DNA of 64,000 nt from Platerodrilus igneus (lineage: Eukaryota; Arthropoda; Insecta; Coleoptera; Lycidae): NCBI GenBank assembly GCA_036346225.1, contig JARFIW010000942.1:1819001-1883000 (forward strand). Reading direction: 5' to 3'. Numbering within the stretch: position 1 is the stretch's first letter; the number at the start of each line of letters is the position of its first letter. Of the stretch, positions 54,343 to 64,000 are shown in pieces. A model generated the notes under the pieces. That model was given only the letters and a program-made list of their open reading frames with translations, was not told the origin of the DNA and ran no database searches. The position numbers and the translations under genes are program-made.

Positions 54343-55215
54343 GTGGAAAGATATGGGAGCCTACCACAATATTTCCCAGGTGTGCGTGGCCTAAAACACG
54401 AAATACATATGATGGAGAGCTCACAAGTAAAATTCTTGTCCGGAGGTAAAATACTCCCTCATTCGGATCTCCTGGAGGGGGTACTTGGGGCTCGTTATCA
54501 TAAGAATATAAAACAACAATTCGATTTAGTGATAGGGACTTGGAATGTTAGGTCATTACTTAGAGTAGATAAGTTAACGAATTTATTAGTCGAAATGAGA
54601 AAGGAAAAGCTGGACATTTTAGGTATTAGTGAGGTGAGATGGCCAGATAGTAATGACTTTTGGAAAGATAATTATAGAATAATTACAACTTCTTCAACTA
54701 ATGGACAGGCAGGGGTAGGAATAGTGTTGGGTAAAAGATTAGGGCATAAAGTTAAAGAGTACTTACAATTTAGTGATAGAATAATTATGGTTAGATTGAG
54801 TACAAAACCCACAGACACTGTTTTAGTACAGGTTTACATGCCAACAACTCAGTACGAGGATGAGGAAGTAGAAAAGGTATACAAGGATATAAATAGTATA
54901 GTGAGAAAAGTAAAAGGAGATGAGAATTTAATAGTTATGGGTGATTTTAATGCGTCAGTGGGAGAAGGTAGTGAGGGAAAAATGGTAGGAAAATTTGGGT
55001 ATGGCAGACGAAATGATAGAGGAGAAAGATTAGTTGAGTTTTGCCAGGAACATAGATTAGTAACTGTAAACACCCTATTCGAACAACATGTTAGGAGAAG
55101 ATATACCTGGAAAGCGCCAGGTGATAGGGCTAGATACCAAATAGATTATACTTTGGTTAAACAAAGATTTAGAAACAAAGTTAAAACTGTCGTAGTTATC
55201 CAGGGGCTGACATAG
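54343..55215 (+). pseudogene. RTE-like APE endonuclease domain
   Basis: This frame of 290 codons carries IGTWNVRSL (about residues 64-72), ILGISEVRWP (catalytic Glu, about 92-101), 'NGQAGVGIVLG', 'VLVQVYMPT', MGDFNASVG (about 201-209) and YTWKAP with 'RYQIDYTLV' (Asp, near residue 272). All are in the order of AP-endonuclease-type LINE nucleases that nick target DNA. The frame opens with GTG at 54343; ATG codons follow at 54409-54414. The final His motif (SDHNLV) lies just past the frame end in another frame. Confidence 0.85.
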
Positions 55216-56331
55216 ATAGCGATCATAACTTAGTTAAAATGAAGTGTAAACTAAAATTCAAAAATTGAGAAAAGTTAAAAGAGAGGGATGGGATCTAGGT
55301 AAGCTTAATGATAGTAGGGTAAAGAGGAATATAAACAAGTATTAGATAATAAGAGCAAAGAGATAGCTGTAGGAGGAATGTAGAAAATAGATGGAAAGAA
55401 ATAAAACTGACTGTACATGATACAGCAACACAGACTATAGGTAAGAAAAAATAGAAGCGAGAAAACCCTGGGTAACAAAGGAGATATTAGATTTAATAGA
55501 GAATAGAAGAAAGCTTAAACCTTTCAGAGAAGTGGATAGTGAAAGTAAGCAAAAATATAATACAGTTAGAAATAAGATAGTACATGAGTGTAGAAAAGCT
55601 AGAAATAAATGGATGGAGGAGAATTGTAAGGAATACAAGATGATTTGAGAGTATGTAAGACAGACAGGGTTTACAGGGCAGTTAAAAAGTTTTTTGGGGA
55701 AGATAGGAAAAATATAATGGTATTAGAGACGAGAATAATGAGCTTCTAATAAATAAAGTTGAGGTAGCAGATAGATGGAAAAGATATTTAGAAGATTTAT
55801 ATAAGGAGACGATATAGATGAGTTAGAGAACGACCAAGAAGAGGATGTAGAAATAGGGTTCTCAATATTAAGAGAGGAATTTGATACAGCTGTTCGGAAT
55901 CTTAAACTAAATAAAGCGCCAGGGATAGACGATATTCCAGAATTAATAAAATATGCTAGTCAGAAAACTTTAGATAGATTATATAACTAATAAAAGTAAT
56001 ATATGACACAGGTGAGGTTCCAATAGATTTCGAAAAAAATATTATTATCCCAATCCCAAAAAAGTCAGGAGCTGATAGGTGTGAGAATTTTAGAACGGTT
56101 AGTTTAACTTCTCATGCTTCCAAAATACTAACAACAATAATTAAAAATAGAGTAGAAGCTTTGACTGAGAATTATTTAGGCGAAGACCAATATGGTTTTC
56201 GTAAAGACAGAGGGACTACAGAACCGATACTAATGATTAGGGTAATTATCGAAAAAAGGTTACAAAAATAAAAGACTCATTTTGCGTTTGTAGATTTAGG
56301 AAAAGCATTTGATAGGGTTAATTGGATTGTT
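55216..56331 (+). pseudogene. RTE-like pol, linker and RT start, broken
   Basis: Pieces in several frames give 'KPWVTKEILDLIENRRK' and 'RKARNKWMEENCKEY', then 'LKLNKAPGIDDIP' (RT block 0, about 55903-55935), 'KVIYDTGEVPIDFEKNIIIPI', 'CENFRTVSLTSHASKILTTIIKNR' and 'GEDQYGFRKDRGTTEPI', and FAFVDLGKAFDRVNW (block A, about 56283-56327; the first catalytic Asp is kept). At least four frameshifts or stops occur. Confidence 0.82.
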
Positions 56332-57350
56332 ATGTTCAGGGTTTTGCAAAAAATAGGAATCTCTCATAGGGATAGAAAAATTATTTACAGTCTATATAAA
56401 AACCAAAGCGTAGTAATTAGATTGGATGAAATAGAAAAGGAAGCTAAGATTAGAAATGGTGTTAGACAGGGTTGTATACTGTCTCCCTTGATTTTTAATG
56501 TTTATATTGAGGAAGCTTTAAACTTAGCTAGAGAGAGAAAAGAGATAGGTATTAGTGTACAGGGACAGAAAGTAGACATGTTACGTTTTGCAGATGATAT
56601 AGCCATTATAGCAGAGTCTAGAAAAGAGTTAGGAGAGTTTTTAAATATTTTAGATGAGATACTACAGAGTAACTATAGTATGAGAATTAACTCAGTAAAG
56701 ACAAAGATAATGACAAGTGAGTTACAGCCTAGTTCTAAACCAAAATTAAAAATAGGTAATACTGAGTTAGAGGAGGTAGATGAATTTTGCTATTTAGGTA
56801 GTATAATTACAAAGGATGGACGTAGCAGAAGAGATATAGTAGCTAGAATAGCTCAAGCTAGAAAAATGTTTTTAAAAAAGAAAAACTTACTAATAGCTAA
56901 TAGTATTAGTTTAGATAATAGAAGAAGTTTCTTAAAGTCGTACGTATGGAGCGTTCTACTATATGGTAGTGAGACTTGGACAATTAAAGAAGTAGATAAG
57001 AAAAAGATAGAAGCTTTTGAAACTTGGTGTTATAGGAGAATGTTAAAGATTAGTTGGACAGATAGAGTAAAAACGAGGAAGTTTATAGAAGGATAGGTGA
57101 GGAACCCTGTATGTGGAAACAATTAAAGGTCAGGAGAGATAGAATGATAGGGCACCAGTTAAGACATGAGGGACTATTTAGTAAAGTCTTAGATTATAGA
57201 CTACCAAATAAAAATAGAGTAGGAAGGCCTAGACAAATCTATATTAGTCAAATTATTAGAGATGTAGGTTGTGAAGGGTATGCAGACCTTTTTAGACTAG
57301 CTCAGAATAGAAAAGAATTTAGAGCTGCGTCAAACCGACTTTTGGGATAA
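56332..57350 (+). pseudogene. RTE-like RT palm/thumb and C-terminus
   Basis: The frame at 56332-57096 contains 'IRNGVRQGCILSPLIFNVYIEEAL' and 'VDMLRFADDIAIIAES' (FADD catalytic box), 'EFCYLGSIITKDGRS', and 'YGSETWTIKEVDKKKIEAFETWCYRRMLKISWTDRV'. After one shift the frame at 57111-57350 gives 'RRDRMIGHQLRHEG' and 'GRPRQIYISQIIRDVGCEGYADLFRLAQNR'. All are standard for the end of RTE-like pol proteins. Confidence 0.85.
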
Positions 57351-58468
57351 TAATATTTTTTTCGAAATCTATTGGAACCTCACCTGTGTCATATATTACT
57401 TTTACTAGTTCATATAATCTATCTAAAGTTTTCTGACTTGCATATTTTATTAATTCTGCGGGAATATCGTCTATCCCTGGCGCTTTATTTATTTTAAGAT
57501 TCCGAACAGCTCTATCAAATTCCTCTCTTAATATTGAGAACCCTATTTCTACATCCTCTTCTTGGTCGTTTTCTAACTCATCCATATCGTCTCCCTTATA
57601 TAAATCTTCTAAATATCTTTTCCGTCTATCTGCTATGTCAACTTTATTTATTAGAAGCTCATTATTCTCGTCTCTAATACCATTATATTTTTTCCTATCT
57701 TCCCCAAAAAACTTTTTAACTGCCCTGTAAACCCTGTCTGTCTTACATACTCAAATCATCTTGTATTCCCTTACAATTCTCCTCCATCCATTTATTTCTA
57801 GCTTTTCTACACTCATGTACTATCTTATTTCTAACTGTATTATATTTTTGCTTACTTTCACTATCCACTTCTCTGAAAGGTTTAAGCTTTCTTCTATTCT
57901 CTATTAAATCTAATATCTCCTTTGTTACCCAGGGTTTTCTCGCTTCTATTTTTTTCTTACCTATAGTCTGTGTTGCTGTATCATGTACAGTCAGTTTTAT
58001 TTCTTTCCATCTATTTTCTACGTTCCCTCCTACAGCTATCTCTTTGATCTTTTCTCTAATACTTGTTTATATTCCTCTTTTACCCTACTATCATTAAGCT
58101 TACCTAGATCCCATCCCTCTCTTTTAACCTTTCTCAATTTTTTGAATTTTAGTTTACACTTCATTTTAACTAAGTTATGATCGCTATCTATGTCAGCCCC
58201 TGGATAACTACGACAGTTTTAACTTGGTTTCTAAATCTTTGTTTAACTAAAATATAATCTATTTGGTATCTAGCCCTATCATCTGGTGCTTTCCAGGTAT
58301 ATCTTCTCCTAACATGTTGTTCGAATAGGGTGTTTACAGTTACTAATCTATGTTCCTGGCAAAACTCAACTAATCTTTCTCCTCTATCATTTCGTCTGCC
58401 ATACCCAAATTTTCCTACCATTTTTCCCTCACTACCTTCTCCCACTGACGCATTAAAATCGTCCCTTC
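57345..58468 (-). repeat. inverted internal copy of the adjacent RTE-like element
   Basis: Read on the minus strand this matches about 54940-56045 of the preceding element: the endonuclease C-terminal half (58445-58188), the linker, and RT block 0 (57585-57319). At its left edge the complement of 56045 joins the 3' end of the first element across a shared TGGGATAA. Both its EN and RT frames are broken, at partly different positions from the first copy. Confidence 0.9.
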
Positions 58469-58747
58469 CCTATAGTAGGGGATAAAGAATACTACTATAG
58501 TAAGCCTACTTATCGTAAAAGGCGATTAAAAGGCACAGCAAGGGGCAGCAGCCTTGCTGGCTAAAAGATATTGGAGGAGGGTCGGTTGGTCTCGGGCGAT
58601 CCTCAATAATTTACAAGCTTGTTGGGGGTTGGCCGTGACGGATACGGCTTTTTGCTAAAATCTTTAAAAACTGCGTTGTGGAAAGATATGGGAGCCTACC
58701 ACAATATTTCCCAGGTGTGCGTGGCCTAAAACACGAAATACATATGA
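58469..58747 (+). repeat. third RTE-like piece: 5' UTR and first codons
   Basis: This is almost identical to 54140-54414, from TAGTAGGGGATAAAGAATAC through CACGAAATACATATGAT. It then switches without transition to a different element type at 58748. Confidence 0.92.
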
Positions 58748-59655
58748 TAAATCTAAGCTCTATCAACTATAATCAAATATCAAGTTCAAGTGAAAATATA
58801 CAAAATTGGAAAGAAAAGTATTTCTATGGAAAATATCCAAATACTCTAGAAAACAATCACATTGATAAAAGATTGTCTGTAAATTGGGCAAATTTAGGTT
58901 ATTTATATCTTGAAACAGAATAGCAATTCAAGATGGCGTTATAAGAACAGAAAATTACACAAAACATATTTTAAAAGAAGCGAATGTAGCTGACAAATGC
59001 CGCAAGTACTCAAAAGTAGGGGAAACCATTGAACACATTTTAGCAGGCTGTTCTAATTAGCCGAAACAGCATATTTAGGAGGGCATAATCAGGTTGCTAA
59101 AATTATTCATATACAATTAGGTGTGAAGGCCAAACTACTAGTGAATCTGGGACCTTATTACAGATACAAACCCTGTCCGGTTTTAGAATCAACTGATGCT
59201 TTCATGTATTGGGATAGACCTATTTTGACTGATCATACAGTAGCATATAACAAACCAGATATTCTTTTTATCGATAAAATAAATAGAACAGGATTTCTCA
59301 TTGACATAACAGTACCCCTTACACATAATTTGGAAAAGACAGAATTTCATAAAATTCAAAAATACACCGATCTACGAATAGACGTTATACAATTGTGGAA
59401 ACTAAAGAATCTGTACATCATACCACTGGTTATTTCTGTTGATGGTATTACTTCGGTTTATTTTCAAAAGAATTTGGAAAAACTAAAATTACCTGCAAAA
59501 TTACACTCAATATGTCATAACCAACCATACTCCAATCATGCCATATTGTGGAAAATTTTTTAAATTAGCGGGTAAATAGCTCCTCCGTTAATTTTAGTTA
59601 CCAAAACGAATAAACGTCTTTGAGCAAAAGAAACAATAATAATAATAATAAAAAT
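58748..59655 (+). mobile_element. R2/NeSL-like LINE 3' end with restriction-like endonuclease and (AAT)n tail
   Basis: Successive frames give 'RLSVNWANLGYLYLETE', 'IRTENYTKHILKEANVADKCRKYSKVGETIEHILAGC' (CCHC-type knuckle) and then a frame at 59123-59563 with NKPDILFIDKINRTGFLIDI followed by TVPL. The D...D-x-K-like arrangement in a PD-(D/E)XK context is the restriction-like endonuclease of R2/R4/NeSL-type LINEs. It ends with IIPLVISVDGITSVY and a stop at 59563. An (AAT)n tail follows at 59631-59655. The RT is absent. Clade not resolved. Confidence 0.65.
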
Positions 59656-59707
59656 ATTGCTGGTAATATTCAAAATAATTCTGTAACACATCTTTTTTTG
59701 CTTTCAG

Positions 59708-60694
59708 AATTGTGTGTTCAGGTACCAAGGTAGGAAAATGAGTTCACTCGAACCACACATTTTTGCTTTAACTGAAGCATCTTACACATCTTTACGTAGA
59801 GGACGGCCTGGAGGTGGTATTATGAACCAAAGTTTAGTTATAAGTGGAGAAAGTGGAGCAGGCAAAACAGAAAACACACGATTTATATTACAGTATTTAT
59901 GTTCCGTTACAAGTGGGGTATCTGCCTGGGTTGAACAACAAATTTTAGAAGCTAATACAATTTTAGAAGCGTTTGGTAATTATTAACTAATTTAATTTAA
60001 ACATTTTATTTTCTCTTTGTTTTAGGAAACGCCAAAACAGTTCGTAATGATAATTCTAGTAGGTTTGGTAAATTTATGCAAGTATGCTTTGATTCGAGGT
60101 GGATGATTGCTGGATGTATAGTGCAAGATTATTTATTAGAACAATCAAGAATTACTTTTCAGGGCCCAAGTGAAAGAAATTATCATGTATTTTATCAATT
60201 AGTTGAAAGTGCCAAGGTAATTATCTAGCATTGTACACAACAAAAATTAAAAGAAAACCTTTTTAGCATAATAAAGAATTGGCAGAGCAATTTCATTTAA
60301 GGAATGCAGATTTTTATAATTATTTAAATCAGTCAGGATACTTAAAAATGGATAACGATGCCAAACGTTTTGATAATCTCCGATTAGCTTTTAATGTTCT
60401 TCAAGTTCCTCCAGTTATGTGTAGTGGTATATTTCAAACATTATCGGCTATTTTATGGCTTGGTAACTTAACTTTTCAGGTGTATTTTGTTTCTTCTTTT
60501 CTATTTATATAATAATTATATTCATTTAGGATATTGATGGGGAAAAATGTCAACTTTCTCAAAGTGATTTTATTATTATAGAAACATTAGGAAATTTGTT
60601 AGAGTTGAATATAGAAGATTTAAAGCGTGTTGTATTGTTAAGACAAATTAATGTTAGAGGAAATATTACTGAAATTCCTTTGAAGCTCCAAGAG
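59708..60694 (+). CDS. unconventional myosin motor domain, four exons, partial
   Basis: Exons 59708-59975, 60026-60216, 60267-60479 and 60530-60694 join in frame with GT-AG borders and introns of only 50 nt. The motor reads [21 protein letters not shown]-loop GESGAGKT, '[29 protein letters not shown]' (switch I, NxNSSRFGK), '[17 protein letters not shown]', '[11 protein letters not shown]' and '[18 protein letters not shown]'. This is the N-terminal third to half of an actin-based motor. Residues before the first exon and after LQE (donor GTGAGT at 60695) lie in exons not seen here. The class is not resolved; the loop after the first IFALTE helix ([12 protein letters not shown]) is unusual. 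It is the only clear host gene and the only uninterrupted one. Confidence 0.93.
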
Positions 60695-61489
60695 GTGAGT
60701 ATAAGAAAGTCATTTGTATCTTTTAATTCTGATAATATCTAGCATATGCTTAAAAGTTGCATTTTGTGTTCAAGTAAGTATCTAAAGTTTATATGTTTAT
60801 GGAAACGATGTGTAAAGGATATATTGTTTTAATTTGTAATTGAGGTATTTTTTGCATATTTGAAATACAAAGTCGCTGTCCCTTCCTTTAATCTTCTGCA
60901 TGCATATTTTTCAGTGTTATAGTTGCAGGATGAAACTAAAAAGCGTTGTGCTCACATCAAGCATGTCGGAATAAGTGAAGTGCCAATGCGAAACTTGAAT
61001 ATTAAAATGTAATCTGTATCATGTGCATCATTGACAACTACTTTTAATAATCTCATGTAATTTTGAATGTACTTTTCTTTTACAGTTCTGAAATGTATAA
61101 ATCCCTTACATGCCCTCGACATTGAAAGAACTAACTTTCAGTAGAATAATAAAGCACTCATATCTAACTTAAGCTATGTACAACAAACTAATATTAATGA
61201 ACACTAACAAAATTTTGAAAAATCTTATCTATTCTCTATTGATAAGAAGAGGACAGATTTTGGAGAACTTCCGCTGCAGTTTTTATTGATGCGGCATGAT
61301 TCACACCATCCTAAACAGAATGAAGATTTGCCATGTACCCGAGACGTCACTGTCTTCATTATGCCATTTTTGATGTGTTCAGGTTCGGATGTATATTCCT
61401 TACTCTGGTGCAACTATATTTGTTGTTGAAGAACCTGTATTTTTGGAAGGTATCAAATGTGGTCTCTTTAATGTGGTGCAAAGAAGGGT
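60695..61489. other. myosin intron sequence, nothing recognised
   Basis: AT-rich sequence after the donor at 60695. No further myosin exon was found. The minus frame 61225-61413 might be the decayed end of the BEL element that follows, but no motif proves it. Confidence 0.5.
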
Positions 61490-64000
61490 TAGAAGCAGAC
61501 GCCCTGAAACGAACAATAAAGAAGTGACCCAGGAGTCAATGGGAGAAAATCATTAGGATTGGAAGACAGGCGAGACAAAGGCCTCAAATTTAATATTGCT
61601 TACACCTGTGCCAACAGGGTGTAAAATTCTTTATGGGCAAGGAGATCAGATCCTAAGACTCTGCATAAATGATGTTTGCATGATTTGAAACCAGCCTCCA
61701 ACAATCCTCCAAAGTGAAGAAAATGTGGAGGAAAGAAGTGCCCATGTTAGTTACCCTGTCAGGATAATAATTTGCCGAGAAAGAAGGAAATTCTCCAATT
61801 CAAGAAACTCTGAGTTGGCGCCGATGAAATTTGATCCTTTATTAGAATAAACGTTACTAGGTTACCCATAGTGCAATAAATCTGCGGAAAGTCATAAGAA
61901 ATGAATCGCCAGAAAGAAGGGTGACTAATTCTTGATGGATAGCCTTTGTGGCGAAACAACTAGAGAGACAAATAAATGCCCTAGAAGTTTTAGCACTGTG
62001 ACCTTTATTATCCTTAATCTGAAAGGACCAGTGTGGTCAATGCCGATTACATCAAATGGTAGTGATGATTTGACTTGATCAGTCTGAAGTTTTCCCATAA
62101 AGCATTTCGTCAATTTGGATGAAAGCTGAAAGCAGTGGAGATATTTATGAACAGTAACCTTAGCAGGACTAGTGTGTTCTTAAATAAGAAGCTGAGCAAA
62201 TCTATGTTTTGTGGAAATTACAATAGGTTGTTTTTTCTCAAAAGAGAACATAATTTTCAAGGCGACCCCAACCCATATTATACCATTTGGGGCAAGGAAG
62301 GGAATTAAATTTGTAACAGAACTTGGCTTTAGAATGGACATACCCTTTTTAGGATTTTTATTTCTTCCTGAAAGACTTTTGTTGAACTGTTTTAGCCAAA
62401 CAAATATGCGAAGAAGTAATTTCTTCAGGTGTGAGAGGACCTAAATTCCTTTCTGAATGAGGTTTACGACAATTGTTTATAAACTGAAAACAGTAAGCAA
62501 TAACTTTTTAAGCCTGGTCATCGTAAAAAGTTTCTTCTATGGAAAAGGTTCGACCTCAGACTCACGATGACATTATAAAGCACTTTTTAAATCTAGTAAA
62601 TTAAAAACACAATCTACAAAGATATGACCTGAACTTTCTGATTTATACTGCCAGGGGAGTTGGACCGTTCTACCATATACTACATTCAAACAATTGAGTA
62701 GGCGAACACTGCTCGAAAGCATATTGGAAGAATACGTTTTAATTGGATGCCGCCATATAGCATGAGCTGTCAACTATTGTATATCTGCGACTACTGCAAA
62801 CGAAAATTTTGAGCTGATTGGGCGGTGTTTTTAGCCACCCCAAATCAACAGTAGACTGACCAAAAGATAGTCCGATCAAGGTCTATATCTATGGCCCTTG
62901 TAGCTTGAGCGGCAAGATTAGCCCACAGAATGGCTGATCATAGCTTTAAGCATGGAATAGTAAAGGGCTTCAGAGGCGCAACCTTTGCCTTTGTGCAAAG
63001 AAGCCGAACGAAAACCTGACCTTGCGGATCAATCGAACGTAAATGGATAGTTGCTTCATAAGCATGAACTGAAGCATCTGAAAATCCATCCATCTCTACC
63101 ACCAAATGACGTGACATAGAATTGCGAGATTGTTTAATACATTCCAGTTTCGTTGAAAAGAATCCAATTGTTTTGAATAGAAATATGAATAGGATCATCT
63201 CATTAGATATTTTCCATCTAAAGAGTCTGCATGAGAATCTTTGTGAATATGACACAAGAACCAAGAAGACCCAAGTGTCAAAAATCTGTGAAATAGGGCA
63301 GCAGTCTGTTTGGTGGGAATGCCATCTGAAAGGTTTGAAATTGAATATCGCACATAATTAGTTTGAAAAGACCATGTAAGATTAAGTGATTTGGTGTTTT
63401 CATGGGACTCAAACTCAAATGCGTGGATGAACGTCTTACGAATCTGTACTGGAAAGAACTTGCATATTATTTGCAATCTACTTTCTAAGTTTGAAACCAC
63501 CCCCAGAAAAAAACATTGGAAGTGTCTCATAGATTATTTGTACATTTAGAAGTTCATCTACGTAGAAGTCTTCCCAGATTATCCTAGAGAGCCAAGGGTG
63601 TGTTTCCTTAACTGAAGTACGTATTAGAGTCAAAACAACAAATTGCCGGGTACAAAGCTGTTGCTGTACTATAAGTGATGGTAACCAAAGATACAAATTG
63701 AATCCGAATCAGATGATCACCATAATATCCTTAGAAGAGGTCTTTGACTTGGACTGATCAGATATCTGTATATATTTTTTTCAATGTCAGTAGACAAGGT
63801 ATACCCATGCTTCATAAAATTGAAAAGAGATCCTGTTGGATTGTAGGTTCGGCCATCTGAATACTGTTTAACGAATAACCACCGGATGTCTTAGAAGGAC
63901 CGTCAAATACAGCGCAAAGCTTGGTAGTGAGACCTTCCTCCTTGAACACACCATGGTAGAGAAGATAGAAAATTGGATCTGTATAATTGAGGTCGGAAGT
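61490..64000 (-). mobile_element. decayed BEL/Pao element, antisense to the myosin gene, continues beyond the window
   Basis: Minus-strand pieces from right to left: RT-connection/RNase H region (63696-62938), integrase zinc-binding and linker fragments (about 62773-62573), integrase core start FDVIGIDHTGPF (62113-61925), 'SNVYSNKGSNFIGANSEF' (about 61860-61800) and 'HFGGLLEAGFKSCKHHLCRVLGSDLL' with 'AILNLRPLSRLSSNPNDF' (about 61725-61540). All are canonical BEL pol blocks. Many frameshifts. It lies downstream of a myosin donor site, so it is probably inside a large intron. Confidence 0.85.
62938..63264 (-). pseudogene. BEL/Pao RNase H fragment
   Basis: The frame contains EMDGFSDASVHAYEATIHLR and 'GQVFVRLLCTKAKVAPLKPFTIPCLKL'. 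This is the BEL RNase H start (GF(C/S)DAS) and the 'KSKVAPLKxxxIPRLEL' block. Confidence 0.82.

Larger units (their letters stand above)
54120..57350 (+). mobile_element. RTE-like non-LTR retrotransposon, nearly full length, decayed
   Basis: The 5' UTR begins with short GTAGGGGATA repeats (54120-54150). It is followed by an apurinic-type endonuclease ORF, an RT interrupted by several stops, and a C-terminal end at about 57350. The overall layout (EN then RT, one ORF, about 3.2 kb) fits the RTE group; proteins of this kind are often annotated as craniofacial development protein 2-like. Its 5' 300 bp recur at 58469-58747, and an internal 1.1 kb recurs inverted at 57345-58468. Confidence 0.85.

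Noticed and set aside
54849..55073. Minus-strand Ser/Pro-rich frame
   Set aside because: It is antisense to the RTE endonuclease, whose motifs are clear on the plus strand.
54343..55215. Host craniofacial development protein 2-like gene
   Set aside because: Proteins with that name are often misnamed RTE-type endonucleases. Here the frame continues into RT and has an RTE-style 5' UTR.
1..64000. CRISPR arrays, rRNA or bacterial operons
   Set aside because: No regularly spaced short repeats with unique spacers, no rRNA-like blocks and no ribosome-binding-site-linked gene strings were seen; the window is eukaryotic.

Overview
This is nuclear DNA of an animal, almost certainly an insect. It is AT-rich and crowded with arthropod-type transposable elements (BEL/Pao, Ty3/gypsy, LOA-like, RTE-like, Penelope, hAT, Polinton). 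Its only clear host gene is an unconventional myosin split by introns of about 50 nt with GT-AG borders. There is no bacterial operon structure, CRISPR array or rRNA. Species was not determined.

Layout. 1-2260: dead Penelope-like element with a GIY-YIG endonuclease. 5150-5700: hAT transposase remnant. 5850-18480: a three-layer nest. An old BEL/Pao copy (+, 15686-18480) is abutted by a 5'-truncated LOA-like LINE (-, 5850-15685), which is split by a younger BEL/Pao element (-, 7248-14156) with two 0.66-kb LTRs and a GCTT target duplication. 20400-23696: internally deleted Ty3/gypsy element. 23.7-33.6 kb: gene-poor, with a degenerate ~1.1-kb tandem repeat, a 293-bp satellite and an ecdysone-response-like palindrome. 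33.6-50.5 kb: RTE-like LINE fragments interrupted by the main object of the window.

That object (34510-49199, 14.7 kb) is one giant palindrome. Two ~7.2-7.5-kb arms meet without spacer at 41980/41981. The whole begins 5'-AG, ends CT-3', and is flanked by a 6-bp duplication TGTGCC, the signature of Polinton/Maverick integration. Each arm carries, from the centre outward, an A32/FtsK-type DNA-packaging ATPase, two small unknown ORFs, a Pipsqueak-HTH gene and a C2H2 gene on the opposite strand, a 227-residue protein of unknown function, a 37-residue ORF with a DSGYHS motif, a stretch resembling the C-terminus of protein-primed DNA polymerase B, and subterminal tandem repeats. No integrase, capsid, protease or full polymerase is seen. 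The best reading is a symmetric, snap-back-like derivative of half a Polinton that was mobilised as a unit. The arms are now slightly diverged and each has different genes frameshifted.

50.5-59.7 kb: a solo LTR nested in a restriction-like-endonuclease (REL) LINE, a nearly full-length RTE-like element, an inverted internal copy of it, and a third piece fused to another REL LINE tail. 59.7-60.7 kb: four myosin motor exons (+). 61.5-64.0 kb: a decayed antisense BEL/Pao copy, apparently in the next myosin intron.

All similarity calls come from reading motifs by eye. Identities are estimates and most retroelement frames are broken.
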